A stretch of 64,000 bases of DNA, taken from positions 248,001-312,000 of the forward strand of contig NZ_JAJERB010000004.1 of the NCBI RefSeq assembly GCF_020685205.1. The letters run 5' to 3'. The notes beneath the pieces were generated by a model. It was given only the letters and a program-made list of their open reading frames with translations, ran no database searches and was not told the DNA's origin. A program made the translations under genes and the position numbers. Source of the stretch: Hymenobacter translucens. GTDB taxonomy: Bacteria; Bacteroidota; Bacteroidia; Cytophagales; Hymenobacteraceae. This document shows, one piece after another, positions 17,422 through 25,681 of the stretch; the first letter of the stretch is position 1; every line of letters starts with the position of its first letter.

Positions 17422-17715
17422 CTAGTCTACTACGTCGGTGGCGGTGTTCTTCACGGCGCGGCCGGCTTTCTTGGCTACGTGGCCGGTTTTCTGGCCAGCG
17501 CGCTTTACGACGTGGCCGGTTTTCTTGCCGGCGTATTTGGCACCCTGGCCGGTCCGCTGAACGACAGTGCCGGCCTTGGTGCGGCCGGTGCGGGTGGTGG
17601 TTTCGGTTTTTACCGTGCCATTGCTACGAACGTCGGTTTCGCTTTTTACTTCGCCCTGGGCGAAGGCAGCCGTGGAGAAAGCCAGGGCGGCGGTAAGTGC
17701 AAGAAGAGTTTTCAT
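17422..17715 (-). CDS. Small secreted basic protein with GHV-K repeats
   Basis: 97 residues. A signal peptide (MKTLLALTAALAFSTAAFA, cleaved near residue 19) precedes a Thr-rich segment (NGTVKTETTTRTGRTK) and a Lys/Gly-rich C-terminal half with short repeats: GKKTGHVVKRAG, QKTGHVAKKAG, RAVKN. It has no membrane anchor after the signal and no recognised domain. The repeat is about 11 residues long. Export plus a high positive charge suggest a periplasmic or surface protein that binds polyanions, but this is a guess. It shares a terminator with the convergent M14 gene. Confidence 0.75.
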   Translation of the reverse strand: MKTLLALTAALAFSTAAFAQGEVKSETDVRSNGTVKTETTTRTGRTKAGTVVQRTGQGAKYAGKKTGHVVKRAGQKTGHVAKKAGRAVKNTATDVVD

Positions 17716-17803
17716 GATTTAGCAGAGTTAGGGGACAATGCCCCTTATACGCTGCCCCCGGAAATAGTTGGCCCGCGCCTGACTTAGTGCCCAGCATGAC
17801 GCG

Positions 17804-19024
17804 TCAGGGCAGCAGGAGGGAACTGTCGCCGTAGCTTAGAAAGCGGTAGTTGTGCGCCAGGGCGTGGTCGTAGACATTGCGCCAGCCGGAACCCAGCAGC
17901 GCCGCTACCAGCAGCAGCAGGGTACTTTCAGGCTGATGAAAGTTGGTGATGAGTCCCTGAATCACGCGGAACCGGTAGCCGGGGGCAATCAGCAGCTGGG
18001 TGGAGGCTGCAATTACGGGGGCTCCGGTGCGGTCGAGGAAAGCAACTAATGCTTCCAAAGCCGCACGGAGCGGCACTTCCTCGGCGTGGGCTTCGTACGG
18101 GTCCCACTGGCTTACCTGCAGCTCGGAAGTGTCAGGCTCCCGCACCAGTCGGGCCCCCAGCCAGTACAGGCTTTCCAGGCTGCGCAGGCTGGTCGTGCCC
18201 ACCGCAATGATGGGCCGGCCAAGCTGGACTAGCAACTGCTCCAGCAATTGACGGTCAGCCTGAATGGGCTCGGCGTGCATGGGATGGTCGGCCATCTGGT
18301 CAGCCTTGACGGGCTGGAACGTGCCGGCGCCAACGTGCAGGGTGAGGTGGGCCGTCTGGATGCCCCGCGCTGCCAGGTCGGCCAGAACCTGGTCGGAGAA
18401 GTGCAGACCGGCGGTGGGAGCGGCTACGGCGCCTTCGTGGGCGGCGTACACCGTCTGGTAGCGCACGGCATCTACGTCGGTGTCGGCGCGGTTGAGGTAA
18501 GGGGGCAGGGGCAGGTGGCCGGCTCCGCGCAGCACTTCGGCAAACGGCAGAGCGGCCGGCTCCCAATGGAACTCAATCAGGGAGTAGCCCGGGCCGGATT
18601 CAAGCCGCTCGGCGCGAAGCAGGGCTGGCTGGCCAGCCGCTTCAAACGAAATGAGCACCGCCCCGCTTTTCCAGCGCCGCCCGTTGCCAACCAGGCATTT
18701 CCACACGCAGCTCCCGGTCTGCTGCATGGCGGGCTCTATCGCGCGGTGTGGGGCTACCGGCTCGAGGCAGAACAGCTCCACCGCCCCGCCCGTTTCGCGG
18801 TGACCGAGCAGTCGGGCCCGCACCACTTTCGTGTTGTTGAAGACCAGCAGCGCGTCGCCTGGCAGTAGGTCGGGCAGTTCGGCAAAGGTGTGGTCGGCCA
18901 GCTGCCCGCCCCGGCTCACCAGCAGCCGCGACTGGTCGCGGGCGGCCAGGGGCTCGGCGGCAATCCGGTCGGCAGGCAGGTCGTACGTGAAGTCGTGAAT
19001 GGAAAGCTGGCGGGGGTCGGACAT
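17804..19024 (-). CDS. queA: S-adenosylmethionine:tRNA ribosyltransferase-isomerase
   Basis: 406 residues from the ATG at 19024 (MSDPRQLSIHDFTYDLP). QueA transfers and isomerises the ribosyl part of SAM onto 7-aminomethyl-deazaguanine in tRNA, giving epoxyqueuosine. Family blocks are present: FTYDLPADRIAAEP near the start, LLVFNNTKVVRARL (~60-73), EGAVAAPTAGLHFS (~198-211), HVGAGTFQPVK (~231-241), GTTSLRSLE (~278-286) and NFHQPESTLLLLVAAL (~358-373). The length is somewhat above the usual 340-360 because of an internal insertion and a longer centre. A TATCTTTG element lies 4 nt before the ATG, so the transcript may be leaderless. Longer upstream frames run into a palindrome. Confidence 0.96.
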   Translation of the reverse strand: MSDPRQLSIHDFTYDLPADRIAAEPLAARDQSRLLVSRGGQLADHTFAELPDLLPGDALLVFNNTKVVRARLLGHRETGGAVELFCLEPVAPHRAIEPAMQQTGSCVWKCLVGNGRRWKSGAVLISFEAAGQPALLRAERLESGPGYSLIEFHWEPAALPFAEVLRGAGHLPLPPYLNRADTDVDAVRYQTVYAAHEGAVAAPTAGLHFSDQVLADLAARGIQTAHLTLHVGAGTFQPVKADQMADHPMHAEPIQADRQLLEQLLVQLGRPIIAVGTTSLRSLESLYWLGARLVREPDTSELQVSQWDPYEAHAEEVPLRAALEALVAFLDRTGAPVIAASTQLLIAPGYRFRVIQGLITNFHQPESTLLLLVAALLGSGWRNVYDHALAHNYRFLSYGDSSLLLP

Positions 19025-19028
19025 GGCG

Positions 19029-19036
19029 CAAAGATA
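19029..19036 (-). promoter_or_regulatory. -7 promoter element of queA
   Basis: TATCTTTG (minus strand) matches TAnnTTTG and ends 4 nt before the queA ATG, so transcription would start at or next to the start codon. No clear -33 TTG was seen. Confidence 0.5.
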
Positions 19037-19105
19037 GCGCACCGGCCCGCCCGCTGCTGCTGAAAAGCAGGCCAACAAAGGCAGCACCCGTGGCCCGTGA
19101 AAAAG

Positions 19106-19159
19106 CTGTGACAAACCAGTCGGTGACAAAACGTTTTGTCACCGACTGGTTTGTCACAG
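19106..19159. repeat. 54-bp perfect palindrome upstream of queA
   Basis: Two 27-nt arms (19106-19132 and 19133-19159) are exact reverse complements with no spacer. Inside, GTGACAAA occurs twice in the left arm (19109-19116 and 19123-19130) and TTTGTCAC twice in the right, so the site holds four copies of one 8-mer: an outer pair and an inner pair. It lies downstream of the lipoprotein methyltransferase gene (stop at 19204) and upstream of the queA promoter. There is no T-run beyond it. It could be a hairpin terminator, a multi-site operator or a dispersed palindromic repeat. Confidence 0.85.
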
Positions 19160-19203
19160 AAAAGTCAGCGCGTACAAGCCACGCAATTGGTGGCGCTACC
19201 GGG

Positions 19204-19980
19204 CTACTTGGCTTTCCGGAAAATCATGAGGTGCTGCTGGGGCAGGGCTTCGATGCTTTCCACGAAAGTCAGCCCCACGGCGGCCATTTCGCGCTTGGCC
19301 TGCTCCACGCTCATCTTGTGGATTCGCTTGATCGGTACTTTGGGATCTTCGGCCCGGTACTCCACCAGCGCCAGGCGGCCCTCCGGCTTCAGGCTGGCCC
19401 GCACTGCCCGCATCATCTCCCGCGGAAAGTCAAACTCGTGGTAGGCATCCACTACCAGCACCAGGTCCACGCCGCCCGCCGGCAGGTTCGGGTTTTTGGT
19501 GGTGCCCAGCACGGGCTCCACGTTGGTAATCTGCCGGGCCGTGCGGGTCTGGCGCAGAGCCGTCAGCATTTCCTCCTGGATGTCGACGGCCAGCACCTTT
19601 CCCTTGGGCACGAGCGGACTGATCCGGAAAGTAAAGTAGCCGGTGCCGGCGCCCAGGTCGGCCACTACGTCGGTGGGCTTCAGCTTAAGCTCCCGGAGCA
19701 GAATATCGGTGCCTTCTTCCTGCTGCCGGTCGGCCCGCTCCAGCCAGTCGGCGCCTTCGTGGCCCATCACGTGGGCAATCTGCCGGCCGAGGTAGTATTT
19801 GCCGATGCCGTTGGGGTCGGCCGGGGGGCGCACTTCGTAGCCGCTGGTATCGGGCGCCAGGCTATGCCGGCGTTCCATCAGGCCGGCGGCCGTGCTTTCG
19901 GTCGGTGGCTGGGTGCAGGCCAGGGGCAACAGCAGAGAGGCGCCCAGCAGGGGCAGCCAGCGGGAGGCAGTCAGGTTCAT
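19204..19980 (-). CDS. SAM-dependent methyltransferase with lipoprotein signal peptide
   Basis: 258 residues from the ATG at 19980. The N-terminus (MNLTASRWLPLLGASLLLPLAC) looks like a lipoprotein signal with Cys at ~22. Residues ~95-230 form a Rossmann methyltransferase: VVADLGAGTGYFTFRIS (motif I), VLAVDIQEEML (acidic strand-2 end), VDLVLVVDAYHEF (motif IV region) and LKPEGRLALVEY. The preceding segment contains PNGIGKYYLGRQIAHVMGHEGADWLER, seen in a conserved family of exported or lipoprotein-tagged methyltransferases. What such a protein would use as SAM source outside the cytoplasm is unexplained. A longer frame to 20184 overlaps the promoter region of the divergent gene at 20199 and is rejected. 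Confidence 0.82.
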   Translation of the reverse strand: MNLTASRWLPLLGASLLLPLACTQPPTESTAAGLMERRHSLAPDTSGYEVRPPADPNGIGKYYLGRQIAHVMGHEGADWLERADRQQEEGTDILLRELKLKPTDVVADLGAGTGYFTFRISPLVPKGKVLAVDIQEEMLTALRQTRTARQITNVEPVLGTTKNPNLPAGGVDLVLVVDAYHEFDFPREMMRAVRASLKPEGRLALVEYRAEDPKVPIKRIHKMSVEQAKREMAAVGLTFVESIEALPQQHLMIFRKAK

Positions 19981-20198
19981 GCGGGGAGGTAAAGCAACCG
20001 GTTGAAAGCAGAACAGCGGGCGGGAGAGAAGCGTTCGACAGGCGCTGAAGCCGGAGCGAATCCGGGGATACGGATATATTTTGCTATTTAGGATCAGGGG
20101 TAACCGAAAAAGCGGCCGCAAAATGCCACTTTTGCCTGACGATTTCTTTCTTTGCCCGTACAAAGGCCATTTTCCAACATTCACCCATTTTTATTACC

Positions 20199-20819
20199 AT
20201 GATGAAGCACCTTTCCGGAATCATGCACAAGCTGACGGTTATCGTAGCCGCCACGCTGGCCCTGAGCAGCTGCAACCGCGCCCAGTACGCCATGTTGCCC
20301 AAGACTACTCCCTACCACCAGTCGTACCGCACGGCACCGGTGGCGAAGCCTGTTGCTCAGCCTGAGGAAGTGAAGGCAGTCCCCACCGAAGTAGCTGCCG
20401 TTGAGGCTCCGGCTGCCCCGGCTACCCCCGTTGCGAAAGTTGCCACTCCGGCCCCGGCCAAAAAGGCGGTAGCCGCCACCGTGGCTGCACCCGCTGCCAA
20501 AGCCACCGCTACGGCCAGCGTTGCCAAGAGCAAGCCTGGCTTCCTGCAGAGCGCCGCTACCCAGAAAGTGCTGAAGAAAGCCGACAAGCTGGCCGGCAAA
20601 GTAGCCACCAAGTTCAACCAGCACCGCGAAACGGCTTCGGCCAGCAAGCTCGACGGCAGCCTGCGCAACGGCATCCTGCTGCTGCTGCTCGGTTTGCTCA
20701 TCGAGGTTATCGGTGCCGTACTCGGCGGCGCGGTTGGTACGCTGCTTTACCTGGTTGGTGCCATCATCGCCATCATCGGCGTGGTTCTGATCGTGCTTTA
20801 CATCGTCAATCAGCTGTAG
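20199..20819 (+). CDS. Ala/Pro-rich lipoprotein with C-terminal membrane helices, hypothetical
   Basis: 206 residues. The signal peptide ends LALSSC (Cys ~25), a lipobox. Residues ~45-115 are low-complexity Ala, Pro, Val and Lys (for example APAAPATPVAKVATPAPAKK). A basic segment (~115-150) follows, then two closely spaced hydrophobic stretches at ~160-178 and ~180-204 (ILLLLLGLLIEVIGAVLGG and LVGAIIAIIGVVLIVLYIV). The C-terminal part resembles small YqaE/DUF-type membrane proteins seen in Bacteroidota lipoproteins. A protein with a lipid anchor at one end and membrane helices at the other would span or bridge membranes. An alternative ATG is at 20202. Function unknown. It ends in a good terminator. 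Confidence 0.8.
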   Translation: MMKHLSGIMHKLTVIVAATLALSSCNRAQYAMLPKTTPYHQSYRTAPVAKPVAQPEEVKAVPTEVAAVEAPAAPATPVAKVATPAPAKKAVAATVAAPAAKATATASVAKSKPGFLQSAATQKVLKKADKLAGKVATKFNQHRETASASKLDGSLRNGILLLLLGLLIEVIGAVLGGAVGTLLYLVGAIIAIIGVVLIVLYIVNQL

Positions 20820-20837
20820 AACGACGCTGATTACAGC

Positions 20838-20875
20838 AAAAAGCCCCGGCTGCATCGGCAGTCGGGGCTTTTTTT
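20838..20875. terminator. Terminator between lipoprotein gene and priA
   Basis: AAAAAGCCCCG (20838-20848) pairs with CGGGGCTTTTTTT (20863-20875); the loop itself contains a small GCTG/CAGT pairing. It lies between convergent genes and suits both. Confidence 0.9.
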
Positions 20876-20935
20876 GTGGGCCGCAGTACGGGGCTGGTGC
20901 GCGGTGGGCTGCTGCCAGCTACCCCACACCGGCCG

Positions 20936-23473
20936 CTACATCGGGTCGACGTCGGCCACTAGGCGGGCCTGCTTGAACTCCTTCTGGTCTTTCACCACGT
21001 TCATGGCCTCTACAATCTGGGCCTTGGCGTGCTTGAGGACGGTGTGCTCCCGATCGAGCTTGATGGTGATTTCCTGCAGGTAGAAGTTGCGGATGCGGAA
21101 GATGTAGGGCGCCTCCGGGCCCAGCACCGCCTCCCGGCCCAGGCGGTCAACGAGCTGCTGGGTGAGCAGAATGGCCGCCTGCTCGGCTACCGACTGGTCC
21201 ACGTGCTTTACCGTCATCCGGATCACGCGCATAAAGGGCGGGAAGCCGTATTCCCGCCGCTGGGTGATTTCGTAGTCGTAGAAGTCCAGGTAGTCGTTGC
21301 GCATCACCTTGTCGAAGATAACCTGGGTGGGGTCCTGCGTCTGAATCAGCACCTTGCCCTTCTTGCCTTTTCGGCCGGCTCGTCCGCTGACCTGCACAAA
21401 CATCTGAAACGCCCGCTCGTGGGCCCGGAAGTCGGGGTAGTGAATGATGGAGTCAGCATTGATGATGCCTACCAGGCTTACGTTGGCAAAGTCAAGGCCC
21501 TTGGTGACCATCTGGGTGCCCACCAGCACGTTGGTGACCTGATTTTCGAAGTCCGCAATAATCTGCTGATAGGCGTTCTTGGCCCGGGTGGTATCGAGGT
21601 CCATGCGCTGCACGTTAGCCTGGGGCAGCATGATCTTGAGGTCGTCCTCGATCTTCTCGGTGCCGAAGCCCACGGTTTTCAGGTTGCGGGAGCCGCAGGC
21701 GGGGCATTCTACCGGCATCCGGTCGTTGTAGCCGCAGTAGTGGCAGCGCAGCTCGTGGCTGTGCTTGTGGTAGGAGAGGCTCACCGCGCAGTTCTTGCAC
21801 TTCGGAATCCAGCCGCAGTCCAGGCAGTTGATGAAGGGCGAGTAGCCCCGGCGGTTCTGAAACAGAATCACCTGCTCCTTGAGGCTGAGCTTGGTTTCGA
21901 TTTCGGTGAGCAGCTCGGGCGTGAAGTGGTTGAGCAGCTTTTTCTGGTCCCGGCTCTTACGGGTGTCCACCAATTCGATGTCGGGCAGGCCGGCCTCGCC
22001 AAACCGCTTGGTCAGCGTCACGAGTCCCCAGCGCCCGGCCCGGGTCTGGTAGTAAGTCTCGACGGCAGGCGTGGCCGAGCCGAGCAGGGTTTTGGCACCC
22101 TGGAAGTTGGCCATCATCAGCGCCACTTCCCGGGCGTTGTAGCGTGGGGCCGGCTCGTACTGCTTATAGGAGCTTTCGTGCTCCTCGTCCACGATGATGA
22201 GCGAGAGGTTGTCGTAGGGCAGAAACACGGCCGAGCGTACGCCCACCACCACCTGAAACCGGCCCGATAAGACCCCGTTCCACACTTCCACCCGCTCGTT
22301 GTCGGAGAATTTGGAGTGGTACACGCCCAGGCGGGAGCCAAACACGCGCAGCAGGCGGGTCACGATCTGAGCCGTAAGCGCAATTTCAGGCAGCAGGTAC
22401 AGCACCTGTCCGCCCCCGTCGAGGGCGTTGCGGATCAGGTCGATGTAGATTTCCGTCTTGCCCGCCCCGGTCACGCCGTGCAGCAGCACGATGTCGCGCT
22501 GCCCGAACTGGCTCATGATGTCGTCGCGGGCGGTGGTCTGGGCTTCGCTCAGGTTGAAGGGCAGCTTGGCCTCGGGACTGTCGTCGAGCGGAAAGCGCGA
22601 CACAATCACGTCAAACTGCTCCAGTACCCCGTTTTTGATCAGGGTATTGACGGCAGAAGGGGAGAGGTGGGGGCTGCTGGTAAGGGCCGCCTTTTCCATG
22701 CCCCGGTGGTTGGAATGCACATCCTGGTACACCGGCACGCGCTGCAGGTAGCGCATCAGCACGTCGAGCTGCTTGGGCCGGGTAGCCAGCTGGGCAAACA
22801 AGGTTTCCAGGGAGTTTTCCTCGACGAAGTGGTGAGCCAGGCGTACCTTCTTCACCACCTTGGGCGTGTACTTGTCGGCCAGGTGCTCGAACAGAAAGAT
22901 GACGTCCTTCTGAATCAGGGACTTGATAACCTTGTGAAACGAGCTGATGCCCAGAATCTCGCCGACCTCGGTGAAGGTGAGGGCCTTGCCGTCCTCGGAG
23001 CTGAGCACCTCCACCAGCTTCTCCTCCTGCTCGGAAAGCGGGTAGGGGTTGTCGGACGGTACAAACGCCGGGTGCAGCTGGATGCGCGACTCCGAGCTGA
23101 GCTTCAGGGCCGAGGGCAGGGCGGCGTTGATGACTTCGCCCAGGGTGCAGAGGTAATAGTCGGCCATCCAGCGGAACAGCTTGAGCTGGGGCTGGGTCAC
23201 CACGGGCGCGTCGTCGATAAACTCGAGGATGTACTTGGCCTGGTATTCCTTCGGCGCCTGCTCGTGCACGGCCGCCACGATGCAGCTGAGCGTCTTCTTG
23301 GCCCCGAACTGCACGATTACCCGGCCGCCCACCACCACCTGGTCGTTTAGCTCGTAGGGCACGCGGTAGGTGTAGAGCTTGGGCAGGGGCAGGGGCAGAA
23401 TCACGTCCGCAAACAGTGTGACGCGGTCCACGGAAGCCGGCTCCGGCTGAATAAAATCAAAGGTGAGGCTCAA
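20936..23473 (-). CDS. priA: Primosomal protein N' (replication restart helicase)
   Basis: About 845 residues. PriA recognises stalled forks and reloads the replisome. An N-terminal DNA-binding domain (VTLFADVILPLPLPKLYTYRV) leads into a superfamily 2 helicase with Walker A GVTGAGKTE (~334-342), DEEH (~429-432), and an eight-cysteine zinc region CLDC...CKNC...CHYC...CPAC (~550-594), followed by VGTQMVTKGLDFANV and GRAGR (motifs V and VI). The start is uncertain. An ATG at 23527 lies upstream of a likely -7 element (23501-23508), so TTG 23473 or GTG 23431 are better candidates; the GTG matches where homologous sequence begins. The gene is convergent with the lipoprotein gene. Confidence 0.95.
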   Translation of the reverse strand: MSLTFDFIQPEPASVDRVTLFADVILPLPLPKLYTYRVPYELNDQVVVGGRVIVQFGAKKTLSCIVAAVHEQAPKEYQAKYILEFIDDAPVVTQPQLKLFRWMADYYLCTLGEVINAALPSALKLSSESRIQLHPAFVPSDNPYPLSEQEEKLVEVLSSEDGKALTFTEVGEILGISSFHKVIKSLIQKDVIFLFEHLADKYTPKVVKKVRLAHHFVEENSLETLFAQLATRPKQLDVLMRYLQRVPVYQDVHSNHRGMEKAALTSSPHLSPSAVNTLIKNGVLEQFDVIVSRFPLDDSPEAKLPFNLSEAQTTARDDIMSQFGQRDIVLLHGVTGAGKTEIYIDLIRNALDGGGQVLYLLPEIALTAQIVTRLLRVFGSRLGVYHSKFSDNERVEVWNGVLSGRFQVVVGVRSAVFLPYDNLSLIIVDEEHESSYKQYEPAPRYNAREVALMMANFQGAKTLLGSATPAVETYYQTRAGRWGLVTLTKRFGEAGLPDIELVDTRKSRDQKKLLNHFTPELLTEIETKLSLKEQVILFQNRRGYSPFINCLDCGWIPKCKNCAVSLSYHKHSHELRCHYCGYNDRMPVECPACGSRNLKTVGFGTEKIEDDLKIMLPQANVQRMDLDTTRAKNAYQQIIADFENQVTNVLVGTQMVTKGLDFANVSLVGIINADSIIHYPDFRAHERAFQMFVQVSGRAGRKGKKGKVLIQTQDPTQVIFDKVMRNDYLDFYDYEITQRREYGFPPFMRVIRMTVKHVDQSVAEQAAILLTQQLVDRLGREAVLGPEAPYIFRIRNFYLQEITIKLDREHTVLKHAKAQIVEAMNVVKDQKEFKQARLVADVDPM

Positions 23474-23500
23474 CGGGCAGGGGCAAGGGAAACCGAACGG

Positions 23501-23508
23501 TAAAGGTA
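23501..23508 (-). promoter_or_regulatory. Possible -7 promoter element of priA
   Basis: TACCTTTA on the minus strand is one base off TAnnTTTG, and the same variant precedes the RNase D gene. Its position argues against the ATG at 23527 as the priA start. Confidence 0.4.
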
Positions 23509-23590
23509 ACCACGCCGGGCAATGCAATGCTTTACTTTTCGGTGCGGGCCGGGCATTTTGCCTGAGCGGCCCACTATATTCCGAGCGGCA

Positions 23591-25621
23591 TCAGAGCTGG
23601 GCCAGCGCCTCCGCCACGGTGTGCACGGGCTGCCGGCAGGTGCGGTCGAAGCACACGTAGAGCGTGGTTTGGCCGTTTTGGGCGGTGCGGTGCCGGAGCA
23701 GGGGCAGCTCGCTGGCGGTAGTGGTGCCGGCCAGCACGGCGTTGGGCAGAAAGTGCCGGCTCAGCTCCCGGCGCACGTCTTCCGCTTCGGGGCCGACGAT
23801 GGCAATTTCGGCCGTGGGCCAGAGCAGTGCGGTGTAAAGCGAGGCCCAGTTCGTGAGGTGCTGGGGCTCCTGCACCACCAGGTTCTGTACTCGCCCCAGC
23901 ATGGTAGTGGCCAATTCGGTGTAGCGAGTGTTTTCCAGCAGCAAGCCCAGCCGGTGCAGGTTGTGGGCCATAACTGAGTTCGAGCCGGGAATGACATTGT
24001 CGAACAGCTCCTTCTTGCGGGCAATCAGCGTTTCGCTGCTGTCGTCGGTATAGAAGAACTGTTCTTCGGCCGGGTCGAAGAAATGGGCCAGCACGTACTC
24101 CAGCAGGGTTTCGGCGGCACGGAGCCACGCTTCGTCAAACGTGGCTTCGTAGAGGCTGGTGTAGGCCTGGATGAGCAGGGCATAGTCTTCCAGAAAGGCG
24201 TCGATGGTGGCGCGGCCGGCTTTAAAGCTGCGCTGCAGCTTCCCATCCCGGTACAGGCTGCCCTGGATGAACCGGGCGTTGCGCAGGGCCAGGGCCAGGA
24301 ACTCCGGCTCCCCGAAGGCCCGGTAGGCATCGAGCAGCCCGCTCAGCATCAGGGCATTCCAGCCCGTCAGAACCTTGTCGTCGAGGCCGGGCCGGACCCG
24401 CTCTTCCCGGGCGGCCATGATCTTCTCTTTCCAGCCCTGCACGAGGCCGGCTACTACCGCCGGCGCCAGCTCGTGCTCGACGGCAAAGTCGGCGTCCGAC
24501 TGGCGGCGGTGCAGGATGTTGCGGCCGTGCTCCCAGTTGCCAAGGGCCGTGCAGTTGTAATACGCCGAAAACAGCGTTTCCTCGTCGCCCAGAATCTGCT
24601 GCAGCTCTTCCCGGGTAAACACGTAGAACTTGCCTTCCTCGCCCTCCGAGTCGGCATCGAGGGACGAGTAGAAGCCGCCTTCCGGGCTGGTCAGCTCCCG
24701 CCGTACAAACGCAATGGTTTCGTAGACGACCTCTCGGAACAGCTCATCCTGCGTCACCTGGTAAGCCTCGGCATACAGGCTAACGAGTTGCCCGTTGTCG
24801 TAGAGCATCTTCTCGAAGTGGGGCGCCAGCCACTCTTCATCCGTCGAGTAGCGGGCAAAGCCCCCGCCGGCCTGGTCGTAGAGGCCGCCCCAGGCCATTT
24901 CCCGCAGGGTGAGCAAGGTCTGATTAAGCGCTGGTGCGGTGCCGGTGCGGGCGTGGCTGCGCAGCAGAAACCGCCAGATCGAGGGCATCGGAAACTTGGG
25001 CGCGTGCCTGGTGCCGCCCCGCTCCCGGTCGAAGCGGGCGCTCAGGTTGTAAAGCAGCAGCCGGAACCGCTCCTCCGTCAGCCCGGATTCCGACACTTCA
25101 GCCCGATACTTTTCCAGGTCACTGGCGCGCAGGGCCTGGGTAAGCTGTTCGGCCGTATCGTCGAGCTCCGCCCGATACTCCCCGGTATAGGCGTCGGCTA
25201 CGTTCTGCAGCAGCTGGGCCCACTGCTTAGGTGGGAAGTAAGTGCCGCCGTAGAAGGGCTTGGCATCCGGGTTCAGGATAACGTTCAAGGGCCAGCCGCC
25301 GGAAATGCCCATGGCCTGCACCGCGTCCATGTACACCTGATCCACGTCGGGCCGCTCTTCCCGGTCTACCTTGATGCAAACGAAGTGCTGGTTCATCACC
25401 CGGGCAATCTGCGGGTTCTCAAACGACTCCCGCTCCATCACGTGGCACCAGTGGCAGGCCGCGTAGCCGATGCTGACCAGAATCGGCTTCTGCTCGGCCC
25501 GGGCCTTCTCCAGCGCCTCAGGGCCCCAGGGATACCAGTCCACCGGGTTGTGGGCGTGCTGGAGCAGGTAAGGGCTGGTTTCGCTGGCAAGGCGGTTGGT
25601 GTGGGCAGGTTGAGCAGACAT
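23591..25621 (-). CDS. Thioredoxin-domain protein, DUF255/SPATA20 (YyaL) family
   Basis: 676 residues from the ATG at 25621 ([12 protein letters not shown]). The N-terminal thioredoxin-like domain has the family start ([21 protein letters not shown]) and the redox-type motif ACHWCHVME (~50-58), then [15 protein letters not shown]. The remainder (~200-650) is an alpha/alpha barrel like glycosyl hydrolases or N-acylglucosamine epimerases: [56 protein letters not shown]. The length matches the family (about 670-700). The biochemical role is not established. It lies upstream of priA on the same strand with a 117-bp gap and downstream of the GSCFA gene. Confidence 0.92.
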   Translation of the reverse strand: MSAQPAHTNRLASETSPYLLQHAHNPVDWYPWGPEALEKARAEQKPILVSIGYAACHWCHVMERESFENPQIARVMNQHFVCIKVDREERPDVDQVYMDAVQAMGISGGWPLNVILNPDAKPFYGGTYFPPKQWAQLLQNVADAYTGEYRAELDDTAEQLTQALRASDLEKYRAEVSESGLTEERFRLLLYNLSARFDRERGGTRHAPKFPMPSIWRFLLRSHARTGTAPALNQTLLTLREMAWGGLYDQAGGGFARYSTDEEWLAPHFEKMLYDNGQLVSLYAEAYQVTQDELFREVVYETIAFVRRELTSPEGGFYSSLDADSEGEEGKFYVFTREELQQILGDEETLFSAYYNCTALGNWEHGRNILHRRQSDADFAVEHELAPAVVAGLVQGWKEKIMAAREERVRPGLDDKVLTGWNALMLSGLLDAYRAFGEPEFLALALRNARFIQGSLYRDGKLQRSFKAGRATIDAFLEDYALLIQAYTSLYEATFDEAWLRAAETLLEYVLAHFFDPAEEQFFYTDDSSETLIARKKELFDNVIPGSNSVMAHNLHRLGLLLENTRYTELATTMLGRVQNLVVQEPQHLTNWASLYTALLWPTAEIAIVGPEAEDVRRELSRHFLPNAVLAGTTTASELPLLRHRTAQNGQTTLYVCFDRTCRQPVHTVAEALAQL

Positions 25622-25643
25622 AGTGGAGAGGAGGTGACAAAGC

Positions 25644-25665
25644 AAAACCCGGCTGGAAGGCCGGG
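25644..25665 (-). terminator. Terminator after the GSCFA gene
   Basis: On the minus strand CCCGGC (25665-25660), 6-nt loop, GCCGGG (25653-25648) followed by TTTT (25647-25644). It lies in the short gap between the GSCFA stop (25682) and the next start (25621). Confidence 0.7.
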
Positions 25666-25681
25666 CTTGCTTGTACGATTA

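Noticed and set aside
23474..23527. ATG at 23527 as priA start
   Set aside because: It lies upstream of a likely -7 element, and the added Pro/Cys-rich residues are not found in PriA.
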